From Massilia litorea (GTDB lineage: Bacteria > Pseudomonadota > Gammaproteobacteria > Burkholderiales > Burkholderiaceae_D), in NCBI RefSeq assembly GCF_015101885.1, contig NZ_CP062941.1, forward strand, positions 3,534,001 through 3,598,000: a stretch of DNA of 64,000 bases, in the 5' to 3' direction. A program made the translations under genes and the position numbers. Positions 45,879-53,396 of the stretch are shown here, piece after piece (the first letter of the stretch is position 1; each line of letters opens with the position of its first letter). Under the pieces are notes generated by a model. That model worked only from the letters and a program-made list of their open reading frames with translations. It did no database searches and was not told the DNA's origin.

Positions 45879-46127
45879 TTAGTCGTGGGGGCAGGCGCCG
45901 GGCACGCTCTCGTGCCAATGGCGCCGTTCGTGTTCGAGCTGGGTGGCGGGAAGGTCCGGCAGCACCAGAGCACACTGCCGCCGGCGGAAGGCCTCGTACT
46001 GGGCCGGCCGCATCGTCAGCTCGACGCAAAGGTCGGGGTCGCCGATCGAGAATTCGAACTGGACCCAGTCGGCATCGCGCGACGTGACGCGCACGAAGCG
46101 GCTGGGCATGTCGGGTAACGGATTCAT
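45879..46127 (-). CDS. dmpK: Phenol hydroxylase P0, assembly subunit
   Basis: 82 residues (MNPLPDMPSRFVRVTSRDAD, EFSIGDPDLCVELTMRPAQYEAF). P0/DmpK helps to load iron into the oxygenase. It is the first gene of the operon, with a strong AGGAGGAGAC ribosome-binding site and a sigma-54 promoter 37-52 bases upstream of the ATG. Confidence 0.93.
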   Translation of the reverse strand: MNPLPDMPSRFVRVTSRDADWVQFEFSIGDPDLCVELTMRPAQYEAFRRRQCALVLPDLPATQLEHERRHWHESVPGACPHD

Positions 46128-46163
46128 GTCTCCTCCTGTTTTCTATGGCTGCACAAGAGCTAT

Positions 46164-46179
46164 AGCAACTGGTGTGCCA
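46164..46179 (-). promoter_or_regulatory. Sigma-54 promoter of the phenol operon
   Basis: On the minus strand TGGCAC-ACCAG-TTGCT is a perfect -24/-12 element (consensus TGGCAC-N5-TTGCW). It lies 37 bases before dmpK and calls for the enhancer-binding regulator encoded just upstream. Confidence 0.95.
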
Positions 46180-46243
46180 GGAGGCCAAGTGATTGAATTT
46201 AAAGGAAAGACATGTCCGCGCCGGAGCGGCGCGGCAGGTGGGG

Positions 46244-46259
46244 TTCACGATTTGATGAA
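46244..46259. promoter_or_regulatory. Candidate upstream activating sequence for the phenol operon
   Basis: TTCACGATTTGATGAA, a 16-bp imperfect palindrome (TTCA-N8-TGAA), lies about 65-80 bases upstream of the -24 element. Two closely related palindromes flank the start of the regulator gene (48120-48135 and 48141-48156), so this is likely the activator's site. A weaker half-site (TTCAGCAAATGC) begins at 46275. Confidence 0.6.
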
Positions 46260-46340
46260 GCGCCGCGGGCGGGATTCAGCAAATGCGCAGGCGGGGAGGG
46301 AGGGAGGCGCGCCGCGGCGGCGGCACCGGGCGCGGGGACG

Positions 46341-48080
46341 CTACTTGGGCAGTTTCAGCTTGTCCAGCCGGTAGGCGAGCTGAGGACGCGTGATGCCGAG
46401 CAGGCGGGCGGCCTGGGTGACGTTGCCTGCGGCCCTGGCCATGGCCGTGTGGATCAGGCGCGCTTCGAACTGGTCCAGCTTGAACTCGTTATTCAGCAGT
46501 TGTTCGCACAGCGTGTCCGGGCTGGACGGGGCGCCCGGCGCGGGCGGCGTATGCAGGTGGCCGGACGGGGCGATGGCCTTCATGCCGCCGGCTTCGGCGA
46601 GGGTCGGAAACAGCGTATGGACGTCGATCATCTGGTTGCTGTCGGTGAGGATGACGCCGCGCTCCATCATGTTCTCCAGCTCGCGGATGTTGCCCGGCCA
46701 TGCATAGTGCATCAGCGCCTGCAGGGCCTTGTCCGATACGCCCAGGATGCGCTTGCCGTACACGGCGTTGTACTTTCCGACGAAGTGTTCCGTCAGCAGG
46801 GGGATATCGTCGGTGCGCTCGCGCAGGGGCGGGATGTGGACGGGATAGACGTTCAGGCGGTAGTACAGGTCCATCCTGAACTTGCCGTTGGCCACCGCCT
46901 GCTGCAGGTCCTCGTTGGTAGCGGCGACGATGCGCACGTCGATTTTCTGGCTGTGCGTGCCGCCCACGCGTTCCAGTTCTCCTTCCTGCAGCACGCGCAG
47001 CAGCGAGGCCTGGGCGCGCGCCGACAGTTCGACGACTTCGTCGAGGAAGATGGTGCCACGGTTGGCGCGCTCGAACTTGCCGGGCCGGCTGACGGTGGCG
47101 CCCGTGTACGCCCCTTTCTCCACGCCGAACAGCTCCGCTTCGATCAGGTCCGGCGGAATGCTGGCGCAGTTGACCGCGACAAAGGGCTGCTCCGCGCGCG
47201 GCGAACCCGCGTGCAGGGCGCGCGCGAACACTTCCTTGCCCACGCCGGTTTCGCCCAGCAGCAGCACATTGGCCTTGCTTGCCGCCGCGCGCCGGATCAG
47301 CTGGCTCGCTTCGCGGAAGGCGCGCGAGCGCCCCACGGAATTGGCCGGGGTGTCCTGCTCGCTGGCCCGCACGGCTTCCCGCAGTTCGCTCAGCTGGCTT
47401 TGCAGGGCGAACAGTTCTTCGGCCATCGAATCGCGCATCAGCAGCCGCTGCGTTTCGGCGTGGTCTTCCCATTCCTCGGCCGGTTTTCCCACGATTTCGC
47501 AATGCGTGCTGCCACAGCCGGCGCAGGCCACCTCTTTGTAGATGATGGAGCGCCCCATGAAATAGGTGGTATAGCCGCTGGCGTAGCCAAGCTGGCTCCA
47601 GCACACCGGCTCCTTGCTGGTGTCGTGGTGCTGGAGGTAGACCTGCGCCTCGAACGAATTGCGCCACTCGAAGCGCCCGAAATAGCTCCCCTTGGCGAGG
47701 TCGAACTCCAGCTCCAGCGGCGTCACGTGCACGAGGCCGCGTATGCTGTGCAGTTGCGGCCCCACCATGAAGGCTTGTTCGACCGGCAGGTCCGGCCGCA
47801 GTTTGCGGGCCAGTTCCGCATCGCGCAATCCGGTCTGGTAGCCGTAGCGCATCAGCAGGGCGCGCGCGCGCTGCATGCCCATGGTCTCTACCAGCTCGTC
47901 GCGCAGCGCGCCCCAAACGCCCGCATGGTTGAGCATCACGCGCTGCTCGGACAGCCAGATGGTGCCCTGGTCTGGATCGAAACGTATCTGCGCGAGCAGG
48001 TCCTCATTGGAAGGTAACTGCGGGTTTCCCACTACTGCGCCTCCAGCGTGTTCATCGATGTTATCGGCGCATAGTGCCAC
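46341..48080 (-). CDS. dmpR: Sigma-54-dependent phenol-responsive activator (DmpR/XylR/PoxR type)
   Basis: 579 residues. XylR_N/V4R sensor domain (about 25-215) with the zinc-type cysteines around 160-194 (CAGCGSTHC); AAA+ domain with Walker A GETGVGKE (276-283), GAYTGA loop (323-328; Tyr replaces the usual Phe), and FLDEV; Fis-type HTH at the end ([17 protein letters not shown]). The sensor directly binds phenols and releases ATPase activity. It is upstream of dmpK on the same strand. Confidence 0.95.
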   Translation of the reverse strand: MALCADNIDEHAGGAVVGNPQLPSNEDLLAQIRFDPDQGTIWLSEQRVMLNHAGVWGALRDELVETMGMQRARALLMRYGYQTGLRDAELARKLRPDLPVEQAFMVGPQLHSIRGLVHVTPLELEFDLAKGSYFGRFEWRNSFEAQVYLQHHDTSKEPVCWSQLGYASGYTTYFMGRSIIYKEVACAGCGSTHCEIVGKPAEEWEDHAETQRLLMRDSMAEELFALQSQLSELREAVRASEQDTPANSVGRSRAFREASQLIRRAAASKANVLLLGETGVGKEVFARALHAGSPRAEQPFVAVNCASIPPDLIEAELFGVEKGAYTGATVSRPGKFERANRGTIFLDEVVELSARAQASLLRVLQEGELERVGGTHSQKIDVRIVAATNEDLQQAVANGKFRMDLYYRLNVYPVHIPPLRERTDDIPLLTEHFVGKYNAVYGKRILGVSDKALQALMHYAWPGNIRELENMMERGVILTDSNQMIDVHTLFPTLAEAGGMKAIAPSGHLHTPPAPGAPSSPDTLCEQLLNNEFKLDQFEARLIHTAMARAAGNVTQAARLLGITRPQLAYRLDKLKLPK

Positions 48081-48119
48081 AGATGCCCAGCCTCGTCAGC
48101 GATGTTCCGGAATCCGGAC

Positions 48120-48156
48120 GTCACGATTTCATGAGGCCGGTTCACCGAATGATGAA
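48120..48156. promoter_or_regulatory. Two tandem palindromes upstream of dmpR (candidate autoregulatory sites)
   Basis: GTCACGATTTCATGAG (48120-48135) and TTCACCGAATGATGAA (48141-48156) match the motif upstream of dmpK. Their centres are 21 bases apart, two helical turns, so a hexamerising activator could bind both on one face. XylR-type regulators often repress their own gene through such sites. Confidence 0.55.
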
Positions 48157-48222
48157 GTGCCATGCCGGCAGCCTGCGCTACCACTTGGTGCGTGACGGCG
48201 CCGCGCTGCAGCGCGATGCCGC

Positions 48223-48537
48223 TCAGTAAGCGAAGGTCCCGGCCTGGGTGCAATCAAGATAGGCCATGCGCGTGCGCAACGACCAGATTTCATTGGCAAT
48301 ATTATGCAATGCCAGCGTTTTGTCGTGGACACGTTGACGCACGGCTGCAGGGGCCGACGGAATAATGTCGGTCAGGTCCGGCGCAGCGTCGGCGACTTTC
48401 ACGAAGAGGGCGCTCCGGGCAGCGATGTCCGAAGAGAGCTGCGTGCAGGCGGCGTCGCCATTGTTTGCGGCCTGGGCTGCGGAGCCGGCACCGGTGCAGA
48501 GGGCGAAGCAGATAAGTGCGATCGATTTCTTCATCAT
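48223..48537 (-). CDS. Small secreted hypothetical protein
   Basis: 104 residues with a signal peptide (MMKKSIALICFALCTGAGSA, cleavage near AQAAN). The mature part is helical with one pair of Cys (ACTQ and DCTQ) and ends GTFAY. The second Met may be the start. No family recognised; possibly unrelated to phenol catabolism although it precedes dmpR on the same strand. Confidence 0.7.
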   Translation of the reverse strand: MMKKSIALICFALCTGAGSAAQAANNGDAACTQLSSDIAARSALFVKVADAAPDLTDIIPSAPAAVRQRVHDKTLALHNIANEIWSLRTRMAYLDCTQAGTFAY

Positions 48538-48874
48538 CAGTTCTTTAATTTTAGAGTGGAGAAGCCCGCCAGCGAACTCGCGGGCTGAGTCTATTTCCTG
48601 GAGGAGAATAGGGCAGACTGATCAATTATTGTGCAGCGCACCATCGGACGCCAATTCTTTATGGTGATGTGGGATATTTCCCTAAGGCATAGGAGATGGC
48701 CTGATCCCCGACGGCGAACGACAGTGCCGGTGACAGGGACATTGACTCGCATGATGCGTTAGCGCCACGGGACTAGCTGCATCTGATGCCCAAACAATAA
48801 TATTTGCTAGCATGGCAATAGCTGAATGTTATGATTCGCACATCTTCTATCGCCGATCTCCGTGAAGGCAGGCC
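48538..48874. other. Intergenic region of 337 bases between divergent genes
   Basis: It separates the small secreted protein and the CxxCH/HAMP protein gene. Several AT-rich stretches (for example 48788-48842, with AATAATATTTG and ATGTTATGATT) could be promoters for either side. No coding sequence or clear operator is seen. Confidence 0.6.
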
Positions 48875-49744
48875 ATGCACCTCCTACTGAAAGTCAATCT
48901 TTCCCTGGCTGCGGTGTTTTGTGCCGGCTTGACGGTAACCGGCCTGATCAGCAAAAACGTATTGCAAGAAAACGCGAAGCGTGAAGTGATGAGCCACGCC
49001 AGCCTGATGATGGAAGCGGCATTGGCGGCGCGCAGCTACACCAGTGCGGAGATCAAGCCCCTCCTGGAAGCGCGGCTCCACAAGGAATTCCTGCCCCAGA
49101 CGGTGCCCTCGTATGCCGCGACGCAGAGTTTCTCCAGGATGCAGGCGGCATTCAAGGAGTACAGCTACAAGGAGGCGACGCTGAACCCGACCAATCCGCG
49201 CGACCGCGTGGTGGAGTGGGAGGCCGACGTCGTGCGTAACCTGCGCGATCATCCCGACCTGAAGGAAGTGGTGGGCGAGCGCGCGACGCCGACCGGTCAA
49301 TCGCTGTTCCTCGCGCGGCCGATCCGGATCAGGGACGCCCAGTGCCTGGCCTGCCATAGCGTGCCATCCGCCGCGCCAACGTCCATGCGCGCCCTGTATG
49401 GCGACGCCAATGGATTTGGCTGGAAACTCGGCGAAACAGTCGGGAGCCAGATCGTGTCGGTGCCGCTGGCTGTGCCCATGGCGCAGGCTGACCGCGTGTT
49501 CAATGTGATCATGACAGGGATGGTGGCGACCTTCGCCGGACTGCTGCTGGTCGTCAATCTGGTCATCTATCGCTTTATCCTGCGCCCCATGCGCAGGATC
49601 ACCCGGATCGCCGACGCAGTCAGCGCGGGGAAGGCGGAGGTGGAACCGTTCGACATCCGGGGCAACGACGACATCGCGGTGCTCGGCAACGCCTTCAACC
49701 GCATGCGCCGCAGCCTTGAAAAAGCCATGGCGATGCTGGGCTGA
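48875..49744 (+). CDS. Membrane sensor with DUF3365-like heme-binding domain and HAMP
   Basis: 289 residues. TM1 at about 5-27, a periplasmic domain with a c-type heme motif CLACH (157-161) as in Tll0287/DUF3365 proteins, TM2 at about 209-234, and a HAMP domain (FILRPMRRITRIADAVSAGK to AFNRMRRSLEKA) that ends the protein. No kinase, cyclase or methyl-accepting domain follows, so signalling must go to a partner. The next gene, a TIR protein, begins 11 bases later on the same strand. Confidence 0.85.
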   Translation: MHLLLKVNLSLAAVFCAGLTVTGLISKNVLQENAKREVMSHASLMMEAALAARSYTSAEIKPLLEARLHKEFLPQTVPSYAATQSFSRMQAAFKEYSYKEATLNPTNPRDRVVEWEADVVRNLRDHPDLKEVVGERATPTGQSLFLARPIRIRDAQCLACHSVPSAAPTSMRALYGDANGFGWKLGETVGSQIVSVPLAVPMAQADRVFNVIMTGMVATFAGLLLVVNLVIYRFILRPMRRITRIADAVSAGKAEVEPFDIRGNDDIAVLGNAFNRMRRSLEKAMAMLG

Positions 49745-49755
49745 GCGGGGACAGG

Positions 49756-50445
49756 ATGGCACACGACGTCTTTCTCAGTCACTCGCACTTCGACAAGGTA
49801 TTCGCCGACGCGATTTGCCACAGCCTGGAAGCGCACGGCATCCGATGCTGGGTGGCGCCGCGCGATATCCGGCCCAGCGAGGACTGGGCCGAAGCCATCA
49901 TCGACGCCCTCGATACGGCGCGCGTGCTGGTGCTGGTGTTTTCGTCGAATTCGAACAGCTCTCCGCAGGTGCGCCGGGAAGTCGAGCGGGCCGTGAACAA
50001 GGGCCTGCATATACTTCCGCTGCGTATCGAGGACGTGCCCCTGTCCAAGAGCCTGGAATATTTCATCAGCACCCAGCACTGGCTCGACGCGATCGATGGT
50101 GAGTTCGGCTTCCATCTGGGTCAGTTGCGCGACTGCCTGTCCGTGCTTCTCGGGCGTCCGCCAACGGGGCCGGACACGTCGGCGGACCTGACGTCCGCTG
50201 CGCCAAGGCCACCGCAGCGCCCGCCGGCGCCCGTGCCGGCTACCGCCGCCATCGACAGCGCCGTGCTCGAAAGGATCGAGGGCCACCTGGCCAGGCTGAT
50301 CGGTCCGATTGCGAAGGTGCTGGTGCGGCGCATGGCGCCCGCGGCGGCCGGGCCGGCGGAACTCATTGCCAGGCTGGCCGATGAAATCGACGATGCGGCT
50401 GAGCGCAAGTCCTTCATCGTGCGCTGCCAGGGCAGATATGAGTGA
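49756..50445 (+). CDS. TIR-domain protein with C-terminal signalling-associated domain
   Basis: 229 residues. TIR at 1-130: HDVFLSHSHFDKVFADAI, BB-loop-like CWVAPRDIRPSEDW, and SSNSNSSPQVRREVERAV with Glu75 or Glu77 as candidate catalytic Glu for NAD hydrolysis. A Pro-rich linker (about 133-165) leads to HLARLIGPIAKVLVRRMAP (about 175-225), a segment also found at the ends of bacterial Ser/Thr kinases. TIR domains in bacterial immune systems degrade NAD or make signal nucleotides; that role is inferred here. Confidence 0.85.
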   Translation: MAHDVFLSHSHFDKVFADAICHSLEAHGIRCWVAPRDIRPSEDWAEAIIDALDTARVLVLVFSSNSNSSPQVRREVERAVNKGLHILPLRIEDVPLSKSLEYFISTQHWLDAIDGEFGFHLGQLRDCLSVLLGRPPTGPDTSADLTSAAPRPPQRPPAPVPATAAIDSAVLERIEGHLARLIGPIAKVLVRRMAPAAAGPAELIARLADEIDDAAERKSFIVRCQGRYE

Positions 50446-50500
50446 GCGCAGGCGCTGCGTCAGCACATCTGCGGGTCGGGCGCCACGGCAAGCAGGGGGA

Positions 50501-50947
50501 ATGCAGATGCGCGAATTTCATTCGGCCGGAGCGGGCGGCGGTGCGCCTGCGCTGCTCGGCGAACCCGGCGTTGTGCGCGTCCAGAAGCGTGCCATGCGCG
50601 TCATGGTCCGTTTCGCCACGCAGCCGGAAACGATCCACACCCGCGAGGGCCCGGTCCGCGCCCGCGCCGGCGACGCCGTCGTGAGCGCGCCGACCGGCGA
50701 GCAGTGGCCGATCGAGCGCGCAGCCTTCGAGCAGCGTTACCGGCCGGCGGGCCCGCCTGGCGCCTACTACAGCGTGCCGCGCCCATCGCTGGCAGTCCGG
50801 ATGACCGATCCGTTCGCGGTCGTGCTTGGCGACGGGGTGTCGCGCCTGTCCGGCCAGCCGGGCGACTGGCTCCTCGACTATGGCGACGGCCACTTCGGTA
50901 TCGTCGGTGCCGAGATCTTTGCCGCGACCTACACCATGCTCGACTAG
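50501..50947 (+). CDS. PGDYG-type protein
   Basis: 148 residues from ATG 50501 behind AGGGGG (a second ATG is 6 bases on). A small beta-rich domain ending in SGQPGDWLLDYGDGHFGIVG, a variant of the PGDYG motif. The family has no known activity but recurs in gene sets with TIR and nucleotide-signalling proteins. It lies between the TIR gene and the four-TM gene. Confidence 0.75.
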   Translation: MQMREFHSAGAGGGAPALLGEPGVVRVQKRAMRVMVRFATQPETIHTREGPVRARAGDAVVSAPTGEQWPIERAAFEQRYRPAGPPGAYYSVPRPSLAVRMTDPFAVVLGDGVSRLSGQPGDWLLDYGDGHFGIVGAEIFAATYTMLD

Positions 50948-50953
50948 GGATTT

Positions 50954-51979
50954 ATGGCATTTCATCAGCGTATCCAGGCACTGCTGCTCCTCGGCGTGCG
51001 CTTTCCTGCGGCGGCTGAACTGCCGGCCGTGGCTCCGCCAGCGGCCATCGCCGACCTGGTGAGCGCGATCGCGCCTGCGCAGGAAGCCAGCAACAACCGT
51101 GCGATCAGGTCCGGCAACCGCTATCGCAGCGCATTCTGGGGGCTGTATCTGCTGAGCGCCATGGCGGTGCTGTGCGCCGTGATGCCCCTGGCCCTCGGCT
51201 GGGACAACGGACGGCATGCCATGCATGCCTGGGCACCGTACTGGGCGGTGCTGGAAGTGGTCCTGATTGCCGTGCTGGGATTGCTGTATCGGCGCGGGCA
51301 CCGCCAGGACTGGCAAGGACAGTGGCTGGCCAGCCGCACCGAGGCCGAACTGGCACGCTACCTGCCGCTGGTGGCGCCGCTGGCCGTCCCTGCGCATGCA
51401 GGCACCTCGCCCAGCTGGTATGCCCGGCTGGGAGCAGGCGCGCTGCATGTTTCCGACAGCCCGGCGATCAACGCATTGTGCGCCCGCCACGAGCCCGCCG
51501 TCGCCGCCACGCTGCGCGGCGCATGGTCGAGTCCCGCTTTTGTCGGGCAGTACGTGGACTGGGCCGTCGCCCAGTTCGACGCCCAGCGCGGTTACCACGA
51601 CCACCTGGCGCTACGCAGCGAGGCCCTGATGCACCGCGTTCACAAGATCAATGCCTGCCTGTTCGTCCTGACGCTGGGGGGCGCGCTTGCCCACCTCGCC
51701 GTCCATTCGATGTGGCTGTCCTTCGTCACCATCTTCTTCCCCTCGCTCGGGGCGTCGCTGCATGGCGCGCTGGCGCAGACCGAGTCCTACCGCCTGGCCG
51801 CGACGGCGCGCCGGCTCTCCGCCGAGCTGGGGCAGCGCAGGGCGGCCATCATGGCCGCCCATGCCGAAGGCGACGAGGCCAGGGTACGCGCGGGCATCGA
51901 GGGCGGCTTGGGCCTGATTCTCGGTGAGCACCGCGACTGGCATATGCTCGTGCGTCCGCACCATCTGCCGCTGGGCTGA
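50954..51979 (+). CDS. Four-TM protein, possible membrane effector of the TIR cluster
   Basis: 341 residues with two pairs of transmembrane helices (about 60-82 and 93-113; 232-250 and 252-273), a soluble domain between the pairs, and a C-terminal helical region ending GLGLILGEHRDWHMLVRPHH. Paired helices with this kind of tail recall SLATT-type 2TM effectors of nucleotide-based conflict systems, but I cannot confirm membership. It starts 6 bases after the PGDYG gene. Confidence 0.7.
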   Translation: MAFHQRIQALLLLGVRFPAAAELPAVAPPAAIADLVSAIAPAQEASNNRAIRSGNRYRSAFWGLYLLSAMAVLCAVMPLALGWDNGRHAMHAWAPYWAVLEVVLIAVLGLLYRRGHRQDWQGQWLASRTEAELARYLPLVAPLAVPAHAGTSPSWYARLGAGALHVSDSPAINALCARHEPAVAATLRGAWSSPAFVGQYVDWAVAQFDAQRGYHDHLALRSEALMHRVHKINACLFVLTLGGALAHLAVHSMWLSFVTIFFPSLGASLHGALAQTESYRLAATARRLSAELGQRRAAIMAAHAEGDEARVRAGIEGGLGLILGEHRDWHMLVRPHHLPLG

Positions 51980-52005
51980 AGCCCCGGGTATGCTGCCAGG
52001 CGGCC

Positions 52006-53124
52006 TTACCGGGTATCCTCATCGGTCCGTTCAGCGGACTGGCGCGACATCGATCCAGTCTGCTGGGCCGACGCCAGCCGGACCGGCGCGTGCACCGCGT
52101 TCTGGCGCAGGACCGAATGCGGCTGGGTGCCCGGGCGCGCAATCGATGGCCGTCTCGTTCCCGGCGCCAGGTCGCTGGGCCGGTTCAGGCCCGTGGCCAC
52201 CACCGTCACGCGCATTGCGTCGCCCAGCGTGTCGTCGAAGACCGCGCCGAACTTGATGATGGCGTCCTCGTTGGTCTGGGCGCAGATCGTGTTCATCACG
52301 AGCTTGGTTTCACGCAGCATCAAGGTTTCCTCGGAAGCGGCGATGTTGACCAGCACCCCGCGCGCGGCGCGCAGGTTGGCGCCGTCGAGCAGCGGACAGG
52401 CGATGGCCTCTTCGGCCGCCCTGGCGGCGCGGTCGTCGCCGGCGTGCTGGGCAGTGCCCATCATTGCCATGCCGGTCTGGCGCATCACCGTGCGGACGTC
52501 CTCGAAATCGACGTTGATCATCCCCGGCACGGCGATGATGTCCGCGATGCCGGTCACTGCCTTGCTGAGCACCTCGTCGGCGGCGGCGAAGGCCTGTTTT
52601 TGCGTGACGTCCTCACCCAGCACTTCCTCGAGCCGGCTGTTGAGGACGATGATGAGCGAGTCGACGCAGCGTGCCAGCGCCGCGATGCCTTCCTCGGCCA
52701 CGCGCATGCGCCGCGGGCCTTCGAATTCGAAGGGCTTCGACACGACGGCGACGGTCAGGATGCCCAGCTCGCGCGCCACTTCGGCGACCACGGGAGCGGC
52801 GCCGGTGCCGGTGCCGCCGCCCATGCCGGCGGTGATGAAGACCATGTCGGCGCCCTTGAGCGCCTCGGCGATATGGTTGCGTTCGCGGGTGGCGCTTTCG
52901 CGTCCGACCATCGGGTCGCTGCCGGCGCCCAGGCCGCTCTCGCCGAGCTGGATGCGTTGTTCGGTGCGGGTATTCGACAGGGCTTGCGCGTCCGTATTCG
53001 CGCAAATGAATTCGAAGGTGGACAGTCCGGAGGATGCCATATGGTTGACGGCGTTACCGCCGGCACCGCCGACACCGATGATTTTGATGACCGTCGCCGG
53101 GGTGGGAATTATAGATTCGGACAA
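52006..53124 (-). CDS. FtsZ paralogue lacking the conserved C-terminal peptide
   Basis: I place the start at TTG 53124 (SESIIPTPATVIKIIGVGGA) because GGAGT lies 5 bases upstream; no ATG fits the family N-terminus. 372 residues. The GTPase is intact: GGGTGTG (102-108), GLGAGSDPMVGRESA, NVDFEDVRTVM (T7 loop, 204-214). The tail after about 315 (to ERTDEDTR) lacks the D-I-P-x-F-L-R peptide that binds FtsA or ZipA. It is not in a dcw cluster, so the main FtsZ should be elsewhere. Confidence 0.88.
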   Translation of the reverse strand: MSESIIPTPATVIKIIGVGGAGGNAVNHMASSGLSTFEFICANTDAQALSNTRTEQRIQLGESGLGAGSDPMVGRESATRERNHIAEALKGADMVFITAGMGGGTGTGAAPVVAEVARELGILTVAVVSKPFEFEGPRRMRVAEEGIAALARCVDSLIIVLNSRLEEVLGEDVTQKQAFAAADEVLSKAVTGIADIIAVPGMINVDFEDVRTVMRQTGMAMMGTAQHAGDDRAARAAEEAIACPLLDGANLRAARGVLVNIAASEETLMLRETKLVMNTICAQTNEDAIIKFGAVFDDTLGDAMRVTVVATGLNRPSDLAPGTRRPSIARPGTQPHSVLRQNAVHAPVRLASAQQTGSMSRQSAERTDEDTR

Positions 53125-53359
53125 GGAAGACTCCGTTTGAAGAAATAGCGTTCGGCCGGCCGCGCACCTGCCGCGCACCAGCTGCGGCACGAGGTGACGC
53201 ATGCCGAGCCCGTTAGACTACTTGCTGAGGCGCGCACGATAAAGCCTGTAAACGATTCAATCGAAACCATTTGTAAGAGCCCGTGCAATCATCGCGAAAG
53301 GCTGGCAGGCCAGCGGGGCAACCGCATTGCTTGACAATTCGATCATCCCTGACCACAAT

Positions 53360-53373
53360 CGAACGACCGTTCG
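53360..53373. promoter_or_regulatory. TetR-type operator upstream of the molybdopterin oxidoreductase
   Basis: CGAACG-AC-CGTTCG, a clean inverted repeat, is 23 bases before the start codon. It resembles operators of TetR-family repressors (ACGAACG...CGTTCG type). No TetR gene is in the window. Confidence 0.55.
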
Positions 53374-53396
53374 GTTTTCCTTCTTAAAGGGTCGCC

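Noticed and set aside
38305..48080. Meta-cleavage genes (catechol 2,3-dioxygenase, DmpQ-type ferredoxin) in the phenol cluster
   Set aside because: No extradiol motifs or extra ferredoxin; the ring-cleavage gene is clearly intradiol catA.
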